The notes beneath the pieces are model-generated. The model saw nothing but the letters and a program-made list of their open reading frames with translations, was not told the origin of the DNA and did no database searches. Source: Parelaphostrongylus tenuis (taxonomy: Eukaryota; Nematoda; Chromadorea; Rhabditida; Metastrongylidae). Taken from it: a stretch of DNA of 64,000 nt. The DNA is taken from NCBI GenBank assembly GCA_019055375.1, contig JAHQIW010007172.1, positions 1-64,000 on the forward strand, in the 5' to 3' direction. The translations under genes and the position numbers were made by a program. Within the stretch, counting starts at the first letter, position 1. Each line of letters begins with the position of its first letter. Below are positions 20,601 to 32,759 of the stretch, piece by piece.

Positions 20601-21499
20601 TATATATAATCGCAAGTAATGATATTAAATACAGAGTTCTTTGTCCGCTTTGAACAAGCTCTAAATAGAAGGCTAGAGCCCACAGAAAGACAGAACAAAA
20701 ATTCTGTGTAGTTAGCCCGAGAATCATCCAAATTTATGCTATCAAATAACCGTTATGTTGTAAAAGCGTGGTGGCTTGATGCCAATGTTCATAAAGCAGC
20801 GGAATATGCGCACTGAGTGCAGAACTCAATTTTTTGGCTGCTACACTCATTTAGAAGTTGTGCTCTGAAACGAAGTAATCATTGAGATCGTCCAGAGTTA
20901 AGCCATCGATAGATTGCTAAGAGTCTATGGAAAATGCTGTGTTCAATAAAAAATATTTGAATTCGAAAATTAATTTTATTCCCACTGTCACAGCGCAGTG
21001 GGAAGTGATTTCGAAGATAAAACACACGTTTCAAATTTTCGAGACGTAAGGTATCGAATAACAACTGCAACTTCAGAAAAAACGGAAAACTCGCTATTTT
21101 CAAGGCTTTGAAACAGGGCGGGATAATGGGATAGTATCAAAACTAATTTTAGGTACCATGAGCGAGCAAGCCATATTTGAGATGTAAAGCAGATATTCAG
21201 ATAATTTAGGTGAATAAAAATATTATGATGAACCTGGCTATAGAGATGGACGACGGCGAGATGACCTCTTCGTATGAGTTGATGGAAGGACGATCATCTC
21301 GGTGTTGATGAACAGAAGTACTAACGTGATTGCGAAATTGAACATAAACTACCTAAAATTGTAGTAAAAGATGTTATGGAATCTTTTGTAAGAAAGAAAC
21401 CGAAAAGTGATTTGAACGTATAGTATCGTACTAATTTTTCAATATAAAGAGCATGCACAAGGTTTGCATCTTTCAAAAGCGGTGGCTAACGACTCAGCG

Positions 21500-21740
21500 A
21501 TTTCAACTTTCTCAGAAGAGCTAGACTACTTATATGAGATAGGTCACCGGTGTGTTCTCTCTTATTGTGAAGTAATGCTAAAAAGAATAATCCGATTTTT
21601 TTATGGTGTGCGACAACACACTGGGCTTATCTCCATATAAGTAGTTTGGGGACTCTGAAGAAAACGAAATTGGCGAAACGTCAGCCATCGATCTGGAGAA
21701 ACCAACTTTGCGCAAGCTTTACATATAGAGAAGAACAGTT
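21500..21740 (+). repeat. Family H foldback element, diverged copy
   Basis: Arms GACTACTTATATGAGATAGG and ATCTCCATATAAGTAGTTTGG are inverted repeats around CACCGGTGTGTTC...GTGTGCGACAACACACTGGG. At about 21655-21690 it has TCTGAAGAAAACGAAATTGGCGAAACGTC, the same CTGANGA...GAAACG arrangement as the copy at 58143-58437. Confidence 0.6.
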
Positions 21741-21849
21741 TGTCAGGTAACTTTCACTTTTTGTGTCGTGACATAGTGAGTGTTGATCTTTGGGAGTGCA
21801 TATATTGATTTATTCAACTGTCAACGTTGATTTCAACGTTTCGAGCTAG

Positions 21850-22160
21850 AATTAATAGAAGGATAAAAGCTCTCGGTGTTGATCAATCCCTGAGGGATGC
21901 GCCATGCATTCGACTTCAATTTTTTAAAATTCGTTTGAGGTCATTGATGTCACATTTGGTCTTTACAATGACTCGCGGTGGCCTCCCGCTGAACCGAGTC
22001 AGTGCTGCTTATCCTCCCAGACAAGTCTGAGACCTGTCTAGTACCAATTTACCAACCCTGGAGGGATGAATGGCTTGGTAAACCATGTGCGCGAGATCGA
22101 ACCATTGACCTCGTATGTCGACGTAGAGCACCTCTAACCATTGCGTCACATGCTCTCTTC
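21850..22160 (-). repeat. tRNA-derived SINE, minus strand (family F)
   Basis: Reverse complement of the units at 36241 and 55440. From 22160 down: A-box-like TGACGCAATGGTTAGAGG, B-box-like GGTTCGATCTC, a body with GACTTGTCTGGGAGGATAAGC and CGGGAGGCCACCGCGAGTC, and a tail ending GATTGATCAACACCGAGAGC then ATCCTTCTATTA. Nonautonomous; relies on a LINE for movement. Confidence 0.8.
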
Positions 22161-22224
22161 ACATGCGCGAATTAATATGCCTCGATAATCAGAAAGCGAG
22201 CGAACAATCATTGTATTATGTATG

Positions 22225-25200
22225 TCACACGCCCGTACCGAGTGGGTCAAAAGTAAAATGGCTCAAAGGACTACTCCTAACTGCTTTTACCAACTTTTCA
22301 AAGAATTTCCGTTCCATCGTGGCTATGTATCGTGTTTTTGGTTGCGTCGAAATACATACGCAGCTGAGCTCCTCATCAAAGTGACAAACAGAAGTCACGA
22401 GCTTCTCGCGATTTTTCATTTCCAAAAAAATGGCATAAGCAAAATGTCATCCGAGCAACAGTGTTCTGTCAGCAACCAACCGCCGACGGTTTAGCCTAAT
22501 AAGCTCTATCAGCACTGAACCCACTTAAGGCGACAGATATTGGACATATATGCTTAGAGAGAATTTGGTAAAAAAAAACAACAAAAAAAGAATTATTACA
22601 AATTAGTGATACACCGATATGTTTTTATCAAGTCAAACAACTTCTGGTTGGTCGCTGACAGAATCGATCCTTGCGTCGCAGGAAGAGATATATTAGAGCA
22701 AGTGCCTCGGCGGTTACAACAATCGCCTGAGGCTCACAGTTTTGCATATCACTCACCATTCTTTACTCGCTGTAACACTGCATCATAACACTGCTATGTA
22801 AACACTCAAAAAAAGGATTCTTGTTGATTACATAAAATCAAACTTTCATAGTTTCTCCACGTTTAGATGTCAAATGGATCACTATAGGATATTAGTTGAG
22901 ATTCAAAAAACATGAGTTGAATAGATGACGCCTCTGGAACTCATCACTAACACACCTTGTCATTTTTAGTGAGTTTTATGGTTTTATTGAACACTGTTTC
23001 AATAGGTTGCTTGCTATGGTCGATCACCGCCAATTTAATTCCTCCATGCGGAAATTCTCGTTCCACAACATCACGCACATACGAACAGACGTCGTCGTCC
23101 TGAAATTGATATTTCTTTGTTTGTATTACCTATACTATATTGAAAGAAACAGGCGCTGACGAAAAGTAGCACTAATTTCAACCCTTGGGATACGACAACG
23201 ACTCGGCCCCGCCTCGCCGGGCGCGACGGCAAGTCCGTAGTGCCAAGTGTAGTGATGCCGACCATCAAGAAGGTTGCTGGTTCGATTCCCTCCACGACGC
23301 TTCACAGAAGGTTTTTCGGTGTCGATTAGTGTTAAAGGTTCTTCCACAAACGTAATTATCACAGCAAAGAAGAATGCTCAGTTGTTACCAAGTCACTACT
23401 TTTTGGTACGAGACGTAGAACCATAGGCCAACAACGCATATCCAACTTCTTTTCTCATTGTTCTTTCAATGGTGTTCCAAGAAAAACATATTTTCTTATA
23501 TATATACTGACTTTATAGAAGATCTTATATGAGAATGATGGATGCAGTCAGTTTTGCAGAACCTGTGCGTTGGTTCTGTTGTTATTCCTTGAATCTACGT
23601 ATAGCAAAAAAAGGTATGATTTACAGGACATTGAGCGTCTTTTTTTTTGCTATGATCTCGTCTATGTAACAGGCTTCAGTACTAATCTGTACCAAAGTGG
23701 TAACACCAAGGCTTTTCTATGAAGCGTCATGGAAGAGATCGAACAATAACCTTCTTCCCGATTGCCAGCAGCACCACCACTTGGCACTACGAACTCCTCG
23801 CCTTGCCCGGCGAGGCAGGCTAACGCGGTTTCCCTATCGTACGAAATGATCAAACACATACGATCGGCGATGGTGCAATCAGCTAGCTATATCAGTATGC
23901 ACAAGTTACAATATTATTGCCGGTTTGTTGTAAAACAAGTAAATAAACAACACCAACGCAATACACTTACGAAAATTGCATTGTCCACATCATTGCAACA
24001 CGATGAATTGGAAAATATCGATCCTTCTGCTTTTTACTGAGTTCACTTCGTGCCTCATCCTCGTTAATAGAAACCCGTTTTGAGGCTTGTGTTCCCATTC
24101 TTGGTGAAGAATCTATAAAAATATGGTGTTTTGGGTCATGCTCTTCCACAAATTTGATGAATTCCGTAATTTCTGAGTTATAGTTCTATTAACTCTAGCA
24201 AACACTGTAAAGACTATCTGCCGGGATCCAGACCACTTCACTTTCCGCTACCAGCCAGTACAAAAGGCTTCAGTATGATAATTAGACCATTTCTCTCTCA
24301 TTTATACACTTTATTGGTACGTCTTCTCAGTGTTTTTTCGCTGTGTGGATCCCCGTACTTGAAGCATTCAATTCGTTTTTTCGACTTCTTCTTGAACGTC
24401 GTAGAAACTGGTTAAGCAAGTCTCCTTGAAATCTCGAGGAGAGTCTGGCTATGGCGTTCCATAGGCGCTCTTGCTGAATGCCGGAGACGTTGGGAGGCGG
24501 GGATCGGCCCCGCGCCGCGACGAACGTCACAACCATCGGCCAGGGATCCACCGCCAACTAATGAACATCAGAACAGTAAAATACTTCTCAAAATATACTT
24601 GTCGGAAATAAAATCCATATTATATGATGTAGTTATGGTTGGAGGTTGACTCCACACTCACCACGACGGGCATCACAACCACTCAGCCACGGGACCCTCT
24701 CTTCTATTATATCCAAATTTCTCAATAAAGATAAATGAAATAAGGCGATACAATGATTAGTAGGATAGAATCTGGACAGTCTTGCTTAGAGGTGCCCTGT
24801 GATATCTAATCACAAGAAGTGATGATTTTTGAAGCGGAAATTCGGTGTTTATGAATTCCTTAGCGATGCAAAACGTGTTAACCTCTAGTTCGATCATCAT
24901 ACAAGGGCTTCAGTGCACATTTGGCCTGCATGCAATGACTTCTAAAAGCCTATCGATGCTTAAAGTCAGTGTTGTGATGACAACCTCACAAAGATGGAGG
25001 GTTGCATGAGCTCGGGGCGAAGGACTGAACCAGGATCGACAGCACATGCTGCTAATTGAAGCGAATGGGAGCAGATGGAACTGATGACGATGCACAGCAT
25101 ATGGATGCCGTTTGAGCAGCTTGACAATCTTGCTGCCAACATGCTATCCAATGAATTCGTAGTAGTTCTGAGGATGTATCTTATTTTTATACATGGTATT

Positions 25201-26304
25201 TTGAAGCACATCGATCTGTAATGGATAAGAAATGTTTCTGGTTCAGCAGCAGCTGGTTCAACTCGTTCAGTAGAAAAACTCAGTGATTTCACTTCTTTTC
25301 TTAAGACCACTTAAACACAATTCTTACATCTGGGTCTGACGTTGATAACTTTTTTTTGTAGAATAGTACTCATAACACTCACCCTGTCGCCTAAATTTGT
25401 GAGGTTTGAGTTCATGAAGATCTGTTGGAGCATCATCTAGGTGATTATCTACAGGATTTCTGAATTTGTATGTTGAATAACTTGACTACAAGTACTACCG
25501 ACTTCCACATGATCTTCGTTACATCACACAAAAAGTCAAAATTGATTCCATTTTTTCTTACTGTAAAGTGGACGACGTTTGTTTTCCGACGTCGTGCCAT
25601 TTATCATCTGGATACAATGATCGAAATAAGCGTTGATAGGTGCGGCTCCACGTAGTTCTACCGTTACCATTTCGTGGTGATAACTCGGTCATGGTCCCCA
25701 CATCGTTATACCGGTCGCTACAACTACTATTAACAATTCAATGTTAACTGGTTTCCGCAAATTGATTTCTTAGTGGCGAATGTACCGTTAATTCTAGTTC
25801 TTCTTGCTGTCAATTATTGAAAAATCTTGCGCATTATCACTGCCGCTAATGTGAACAATATTTCGTCTACGTAAAAATTGTCATATCAGCTGAATCAGTT
25901 ACTCAGTGTCCGAAAAAGTAGGAAAAAGCTAAAACAAGGATAACTTGTGCTAATTACTAGGGCTTTTTTAAACTCTCACACGTCATCTTTTTGCCGCTTT
26001 TCACGGATTTTCAAATGAAGGATGCCAAGTCATTTGGCTATGAAGCTAAAAGGCCACACTGTGGGGCTCACATACTAAGGAGATCAAGAAAAACTTGACA
26101 GTTAGCTGCTCTAAGTCCATTCAGTGACATATGCAGACAAATGGTCACTCCTTGGACGCTTGTATGGTCCATCTTATGTGACAGCACAAACCTTAGCAAA
26201 ATTTTCATTCTTTCTTTCTCACGCCGTCGTCGCTCATGGCAAAGACGTACTTTAGAATTGGTGACCTGCTTAGTGATCATTCCATAGTCCTGAATCGCTT
26301 CCAT
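22225..26304 (-). CDS. Unknown multi-exon gene
   Basis: Exons with good signals on the minus strand: 26304-26192 (TTTGCAG acceptor; MEAIQDYGMITKQV...), 25459-25383 (AATTCAG, donor GTGAGT; NPVDNHLDDAPTDLHELKPH), 25309-25193 (KEVKSLSFSTERVEPAAAEP), 24172-23971 (ACTCAG, donor GTAAGT; EHDPKHHIFIDSSPRMGTQ), 23099-22956 (AATTTCAG, donor GTGTGT; VVEREFPHGGIKLAVIDHS) and about 22404-22225 (VCHFDEELSCVCISTQPK... stop TGA). The first three join in phases 2 and 1 and the last two in phase 0. The joins 25193-24172 and 23971-23099 do not match in phase, so at least one exon is missing in each. SINE copies sit in the 23971-23099 intron. Mostly soluble and charged. No family recognised; a TIR or SEFIR-type domain was considered for the last exons but not supported by motifs. 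Confidence 0.5.
22440..22545 (+). repeat. tRNA-like SINE fragment (family D)
   Basis: TCTGTCAGCAACCAACCGCCGACGGTTTAGCC...CACTGAACCCACTTAAGG matches the reverse complement of 10150-10210 inside the tRNA-like foldback. Confidence 0.6.
23175..23310 (+). repeat. tRNA-like SINE (family E), plus copy
   Basis: CGCCTCGCCGGGC.., GTCCGTAGTGCCAAGTG, then B-box GCTGGTTCGATTCCC and CACGACGCTTCACAGAAGG. A minus copy is at 23712-23835, so the pair forms an inverted repeat with about 400 bp between the arms, inside the intron of the unknown minus-strand gene. Confidence 0.6.
23712..23835 (-). repeat. tRNA-like SINE (family E), minus copy
   Basis: Inverted partner of 23175-23310; shares TCGTAGTGCCAAGTG, GAAGAAGGTTATTGTTCGATC and CATGACGCTTCATAGAA. 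Confidence 0.6.
24325..24555 (+). repeat. Family A copy
   Basis: Best preserved copy of the family: CTGTGTGGATCCCCGTACTTG through TTCTTCTTGAACGTCGTAG to the GC-rich end GGGAGGCGGGGATCGGCC..GACGAACGTCACAACC. Confidence 0.65.
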
Positions 26305-26819
26305 CTGCAAATGCAGATAGCTGATGTTAGTCATCAACGCGTTCGCCCATCACTTGGGTGGTTGGCTGAACGGATTCTTGCTTTCTCTTAAAATCATCCT
26401 ACTGCGCTTTCATTCATCTGCCATCTGTTTTTCATGTGACTGGTCTGTCTTTGCTTGTCTATCAGTGTTTATTTTCCTAAATTCTAAAAGTGGGGCAAGT
26501 TTCGAAGTTTGAGCTGTGCATTACGGCTAAATTTAGTGCCGATCATATTCCGGAAGACAGTTCAATCGCCGTGTGAAGAATAAACAGAGTTCTTGACGTG
26601 GTTGAAGTACCTTTCCACATTTGTGCTACACAACGATGCGTTAGGTGGACTGCTCAAGTGTTGAGATGTACACTGAAGTTCGGACCGTTAGTCACTTGCA
26701 GCTGATTTTTCAATTGAAATTGAGCTTTAGCAAACGATAAAGAATATAACTGTCGTCGTTGTCAATGTGTGACGAATGCGCTAAGAATTCGACCAGCGCA
26801 ATGCTGCTATCCTTCTAAA

Positions 26820-26940
26820 CTAGTCTGGCACGATTCATCGACCCCGGAAATATCGGAGTCTTGGTAATCCCTGGTCGCAGAATCAAACGATCAACCGCGT
26901 GTGTCGTAGGCACCTCTATCTACTACGCCACACAGCCCTA
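26820..26940 (-). repeat. Degenerate tRNA-like SINE, minus strand
   Basis: On the minus strand: GGGCTGTGTGGCGTAGTAGATAGAGG (A-box-like), GGTTGATCGTTTGATTCTGCG (B-box-like). It resembles the family F SINE head. Confidence 0.5.
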
Positions 26941-27109
26941 ACCTGAACGTATGCCAAAATTGGAGCAGTGTGAGAAGTAAACTTTATTAGTTTCAATTAT
27001 TGCCTATAAAACCACAACGCTGTCATTCATCAAAGTGTGAAGCTTCAACGCATCGTATATCCTGTGATTTATCATTGGCTTAAGCGATGTGCGGTTTATT
27101 TCGTCCGGC

Positions 27110-28020
27110 AGGGTATCAAAAGGGGATCACTTTTGCTGGACAAAAGTTTTCATAAGAGTGCCAGTCAGCATTCGAGGGCTTAAGTTTTGGGGGATTGCTG
27201 TACGTGCTCATTGTTCGAAAAGGCCTTTTTTAGCACTGTAGCATTCAAAATAAAATTATGTTTCGCAAATGTCGCGCTTTTATTATTATTACGCTTATAT
27301 CTCTCTGTACAAGATTCATTCTTTAGACTGCTAGTGATTGTTCGATAGAGCTCAAATTTCGAAGAACTCAAAAATTTGATTGGTTTGTTTGGTAAAGCTT
27401 TTTTAACATCGCTGTAGCAAAAAGAAAACTTTCGTGTGTCACATACACGTATTTTCGTATGACAGAGCTCTTTTCTGAAGTCATAGGTAATTAGCCGATA
27501 GCGTACTATCACAATGCATCATTATTACAACATTACAATAAACAATACAGTGCTGTGCCTATTTTCCAAAAAGACCGTTCAGCTCCTGGTGCGCAGCAGG
27601 AAAAACAAAACTGAGTTCTACATACGCTGCGCACTTGCTTGTGGTAGTGTGAGTGCGTGGCCGTGAATCGATATCCGACCAATCGATCATGCAGGCGCGG
27701 CTCACATGTGCAGTGCGATTTTTGTTATTAAACTTAGGATTTTTCCCCACTTTGAAAGAAGTGCAGGTGAAGCGCGTGACTTTGATACTAAGAGATTTCC
27801 TCCACACGATCATTGCTTTTGGTGCTTCCAGCGAAGTATAAACACGATAATAATGAATGAGGAGGCGCGTCTGAAGCACAGTCTTGCCGTGAGTGCTAGA
27901 ACGCTATAAAAAAGCCTTCTCGAAAAAACGAATGCGTGCAGCACTCCTAGCTTTGAATGATAACTAAAAGTGTAGTGAAAAGCCTTTGCCAAGCGAAAAA
28001 GATCGTTTCTTCGTTCCCGA
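27110..28020 (-). repeat. Family C foldback, reverse orientation
   Basis: Ends are inverted: GATCACTTTTGCTGGACAAAAG at 27125 and CTTTGCCAAGCGAAAAAGATCG near 27985. The inner part in reverse order holds GACAGAGCTCTTTTCTGAAG, CGATTTTTGTTATTAAACTTAG and CAGCAGG, all family C words. Confidence 0.75.
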
Positions 28021-28960
28021 CCGGATATCCGAAATGATCCTGATATACTATGAAAGATGAAGTCGTCCGTAGTACCAGTAATAGCTATGCATTCGGCTCC
28101 ATTCTTAGCTCGTAGAGGCGGCTTAACACATATAGTATCCATACAAAGACCTCAGAAACTGGTGTATGCATCAACTGAATGCCTCTTGATTACCTCAATC
28201 ACTAATGAAGTGGAAAATTAGGTTAGAACGGAGTGAGGTAGAGTTAATGACCTTGGGTCTTAAACAGGATGCCTCTGGTCATGGCGCCATACACGCCTAT
28301 TATATTTTTAAATATAAACTATATGTTCGAATGACCGTCTTTCTATAAACCTCGGCATTAGCAACAAAAATATGTATATCTTGAAGGCTATTTGTGTATA
28401 AATGCTGGAATCAAAAATGAGTCGGATCGACGAATGTTTCATCATTACGTAAGACATGTTGCCTTTCCTCCCTTTGAACTGACTCGGGCGATATAGGTAC
28501 TATAAAGGCATCGCAATCCACCGATTCATTCAACAAGCCTAATTCAACGTACGATCAGGCTCCGAAGAAAGCGAATCGTGGAAATGTCACTCATCAAGCT
28601 GCTATTGCTGTGCTGCTACTACTAATACTATTACCAACCTCACACTGGCTAAGCAAGATATGTCTTTAAACGTTAGTGGGGAGTTGAGGTCCCATCAATT
28701 TTTTCAACCAACACTTAAGACTCGGCTAAGGTATGCTCTCGTAATTTACTATTTAAGAAAATCGGTTGAAATGTTTTAAAAACTGATTGGACTGCAACTC
28801 TCCAAAAGACAAGTTTTTATGATTCATATAAACTATAACATCAATAAAACAATAATTAGATGGGCGAATGCAAAAAATTGCATTGTAATACACATTTGAC
28901 TCAGCATTAGAAGTTTTTCGAGGCCTTCCTAAGAAAATCTGTGAAAAAGTAGCATACCTT
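28020..28960. other. Stretch with no gene recognised
   Basis: AT-rich, without a convincing exon or repeat match. Confidence 0.4.
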
Positions 28961-29019
28961 CAAATTACAAAAAGATTACTCTGATGCTAGAATACTGTAG
29001 AATTCTTATCGAACTATCC

Positions 29020-29145
29020 GTAACGTTACAACAATAAGAACAACAACATGCAATAATAACAGCAGCGATTGCAACACCACCTGCAACAATATTAACAGCA
29101 ACGGCAACAATGACAAAATTAATAGCAACAGTAATAACATGAGCC
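29020..29145. repeat. CAA/AAC/GCA-type low-complexity tract
   Basis: Runs of ACAACAATAAGAACAACAAC and similar. One plus frame (about 29041-29150) would encode an N/S/T-rich peptide; likely simple sequence rather than a gene. Confidence 0.7.
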
Positions 29146-29689
29146 ACTCTTGATCACGAGAGGTTTTGGCACAGTCGCTGTCATCCAACAACATGGAATT
29201 GAAGCGTTTTGTGTATAACGGTTGTTAGTGTGAAGGAGATGAATGGACGGCCACGAAGAAGGCGAAGTCAGCAAACATTGTGAATTTCTTCGCAACGCAA
29301 ACAGCATCAAATTCACTGAACATTGAAGTTGCAGCTAAAAGATGAAAGCAGACGCTCCCAATCCAAATACATGATTCAGCATGAAGTTGATCGATAAGAG
29401 CAATAAATGCCTTAATGCATTCGCAAACGAAGCACTGAAATTATAGTATAAGCAGAAGAGGCTGTTCTTATGTATTGAACTCAACTCTTTTCTGATAGCT
29501 ATCCACGTTGAGGCACAGATTTTTTTTCGTATTGATTTCTGAAGATATATGACTTATTCACCACTAATGTATCCCTAAGAGAATGGGCTCCTATGCACAA
29601 TGTTTTGTCAAATAGGCATATTCGAGGTGACTAGGTAATGATGAAGTAGCGTTTGTTGGTTTTTTAGAACCTGTGATGACTATTCTAAA

Positions 29690-30300
29690 ATATGATCAGC
29701 ATTGATGAAACCTGCCACCAACCAGAGGATGTTCTTTAAAAACACAAAGCTGTCCAAGTTTTATATTATGATCAAAAATGGCTCCAAACTGCGTACTCAA
29801 ATTTTCGGTTCAGTAGTCCTCCCAGCTCTCCATGCAGAAGAAACGTGGGCTAATACTTCTATCACGTCAAAAACAGCGCACACAACTCACTGAGCGCTCG
29901 AGCAATGCTTTTCTGAAAGCTAGTCGGCACTGACAACGTATAGTCGGCTTGTGTAGCTCAGATCTTGAAAATTTATCGCCGTGAGCCAGAGACAAATATG
30001 AGCGAAACACAGATTGGCCGGTGAAAAGAACAGATGGACTGAAAGAACTGTAAAATGTACTTTCCGATCACCCATCCTCCAGTACAGTCATCTACCAAGT
30101 TGAACGGACGTGTTCGTAAGAAGAAGTAATCAGCTGTATTTGCAAGTATCAATGTTTTACAAACCACTGTATGAGGCTCACACCAACCATATACTCAATT
30201 TACACTACCGCCATGGAAGACTGTCGCGAGACAAAGAAACAAATTGAAATTGCGCCGAGATCAGCACAACTCGTGAAGGCGGACCGTCCAAGTAAGTGAA
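29690..30300 (+). mobile_element. RTE-like LINE 3' end, decayed
   Basis: The plus frame has LRTQIFGSVVLPALH..EETWANTSITSK (29785-29865), matching the VLPALSYASETWA region, then NRWTERTV near 30035, TDVFVRRSNQL near 30105, and the terminal REGGPSK block ending at about 30295. Frameshifts separate the blocks. Confidence 0.75.
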
Positions 30301-30352
30301 TAAATATGGTTAAAATTCCTGAAAGAGGCAGTTTATGGATAAGGTGTTCTCA

Positions 30353-30603
30353 GCAGCAGACGTCACTAGCGATAGTGGAATTCAAAAAAGTGATCAATTC
30401 TGTGAAGTACAGCAACGGGAGTCCTGAGATAGGTGAAAACGTGGTATCTGATTTTTTTTAGGTAGTGGACCAGAATCTCGGCAATACTTTCTGGGCGCTC
30501 TGATAACACAATCGAGGTCTCTGCTCTGTCTTTCAACAAGTTTTATTCTATCCTATGGCTACCAGGAATCACCCGTCAATGGAACTGATCTGGGGAATAC
30601 AGT
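30353..30603 (+). CDS. Possible exon of an unknown gene, poly-T frameshift
   Basis: The acceptor TGTTCTCAG is followed by an open frame (SLAIVEFKKVINSVKYSNG...) to a T8 run at 30453-30460. Adding one T would carry the frame on into GSGPESRQYFLGALITQS... up to a TAA near 30603. Either the run is miscounted or the frame is broken. A second frame in the first part is also open, so the call is tentative. Confidence 0.3.
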
Positions 30604-30814
30604 TTAACATTGACCTGGGTGCGCGGCAGGCGGCGGGATGGAGCGGAGAGCACGGCGCGCTGAGATGGTAATATGGAGGTTTTCTGACATAATTTGGACT
30701 TCATAATCACTGAAGAGGGTTTAGCCGTCAGTAATTGATAAGTTGTGATAGGAGAAACTTCAATAAGGTTATTCTTGGTTAAAACATGCCAAACTTTAAT
30801 ACTATATTCCGTCT

Positions 30815-31045
30815 CCACAGCGTCTTTCTTTCACTGTGTCAATCCCAGTACTTCTAGAATTCTGTTCGTTTATTTTCGTCTTCTTGAAGATCGTAAAATA
30901 CTCGTTGAGCAGGTCTCCTTGTAATCTCGGATAGCTTGGCTGTTACGTTCCATAGGGCTGTTGTTGTTCAAGCTCGAGAGCAGGAATGGTGTTTTAAACC
31001 GCGAGCCGCTAGGAGCGTGACAACCACATAGTTGCGGCGCCGCCA
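30815..31045 (+). repeat. Family A copy
   Basis: CACTGTGTCAATCCCAGTACTTCTAG, TTCGTCTTCTTGAAGATCG and GCAGGTCTCCTTGTAATCTCGG match the copies at 2826 and 24325. Confidence 0.6.
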
Positions 31046-31509
31046 AAACAAGGCAAAACACATATAAAATAATGAATGATGTGTCAATAATGATAATGCA
31101 CACTGCAGTGCGATGGCAAATCATCAATCAGAGCAATTTCTTTCTATTACTGGACTTTAGTAGTTGAAACCTCTAAGGAGATGTGGAAGACGTTGTTTTA
31201 TCGCTTTATGGGTAATACTTTTATATATTCACTCATATTCAACTATAAACATTATTCCATCACTGTACTCCAGCTCGCAAAGCCAATGCTTATTTATGAC
31301 CACTTGTTGGGTGTACAAATGTGACCTCGCCTTTTTTTTGCTGCAATAGTAGTAAAAATGATTACATGCAAAACCTTTTTTTTTGAAAGTGTGTTCAAAA
31401 CACCACATATCTGAAATGTAAAATATTATATGACGATTGTTATAGAACTTCGAAGGACGACTTTTGTACCCAAAAATACTTTTTTTTCAAAATTTGCTTA
31501 GTTTGTAAA

Positions 31510-31914
31510 TTGAATTTAGTAATTTTGAGCGGTAATCTGACGGTGCAATGTGGGCACAGTAAGGCGAGTAACTCAAGACTTCCCAGCATCTCGCAGCTCT
31601 TTTATAACGTTTTCAATTGGAGTTTGCAATATGAAGTCGAGCTTTATTATGCAAGCGAAATTGCAAAGCTTGTACTATTTTGGCGTTTTGTTATGATTTT
31701 TGCAAATGAAACTGCATTACTTTGGTATCAATTGCTCATCTTCTTGCCAACATTTTGTGATACAACTTGCCTGTACTTGCTTCAAATGACGCTCGCTTTA
31801 AGCTCCATCAATCTTGTGCACCGCTTAACTAGCCACTTTCTCCTACTCACCACTCGTGCATGTTTAGCAAGGGAATTTGTTAACCGACAGCTTCATCTTG
31901 AAGCAAGTGTGTAG
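31510..31914 (+). CDS. 134-codon hydrophobic open frame, unproven
   Basis: The longest simple plus-strand frame in the middle of the window. It is hydrophobic (FWRFVMIFANETALLWYQLL, FLPTFCDTTCLYLLQMTLAL) with possible membrane segments, but lacks a recognised motif or splice context. It may be a chance frame or a decayed receptor-like gene. Confidence 0.2.
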   Translation: MNLVILSGNLTVQCGHSKASNSRLPSISQLFYNVFNWSLQYEVELYYASEIAKLVLFWRFVMIFANETALLWYQLLIFLPTFCDTTCLYLLQMTLALSSINLVHRLTSHFLLLTTRACLAREFVNRQLHLEASV

Positions 31915-32759
31915 GCAAGTTGTATACCATAATATTCGTAGAAAAAGAGCAATTAATGATACCAAAATTCAAAATTTTAATTTATTCTGATTAATAAATC
32001 TGCAAAGCAATTTCCCGTAAATGACGTTTGCGGGGCAAAAAAAGTCGTAATCTCCAAAGTTCTATGAAGGCTGTCATATAAAATATTTTGCTTTTTAATA
32101 ACACATAAACAAATAGAGTTTTTTAACGCACTTTCAAACAAAAAGAAAGAATTTGCATATCTTAATTTGAGCTATTATTATAGAAAAAAACAACGACGGA
32201 GTCATATTTGAATACCTAATAGTTATGAATGGAAGAACCAGGAGCTTACGAACAATTGATATTGCGAATCGTTGTTGAACAATTTCATGCTTACTTATTT
32301 TCACTTATTTAAATTTTGCTCATAATTATCTTTTATCTCTTACGTCAGTAACAATGCGTCTCTCTTCATTTCAGCAAACGAATAAATGGTCGAGTTATTA
32401 ATTTCACATTAATCAGATTGTCATTTTGTAATTATGGAATCAATCAGCACTTCGTAAATCTTTCATGTTCCAGTTTTCATATACTCTCACTTCATGGGAT
32501 GTGCAAAAGTCATTATGGTGCTTGAATATTAGATAGCAGCGAATAGTTTAGCTAAAATGATACTGCACATTGCGTGCGATGCGTCTCAATCGAAAGCTAT
32601 CGGCGATGATCAATATATATCAAGAGCTAAGACCGTCCATGAAAATAAGCAGGAGACTGCTTCTTATCATTGTTTGGTACCAACTTTTTGTGTATAGGCT
32701 TATTCTTTACCATGAACATTATTAATCATTCAACCTTTCTCACTGGTCAAGCGTTAATC

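Noticed and set aside
22225..24172. TIR or SEFIR immune-receptor domain in the unknown gene
   Set aside because: Acidic start and alternating hydrophobic pattern are suggestive, but no signature motif (box 1 or box 2) could be matched.
29006..29194. Leucine-rich minus-strand frame as a membrane protein
   Set aside because: It is the complement of a CAA/GCA low-complexity tract.
30213..30291. First exon with good Kozak context (MEDCRETKKQIEIAP) and GTAAGT donor
   Set aside because: The sequence matches the LINE 3' end also present at 9690-9890, and the phase does not fit the next block.
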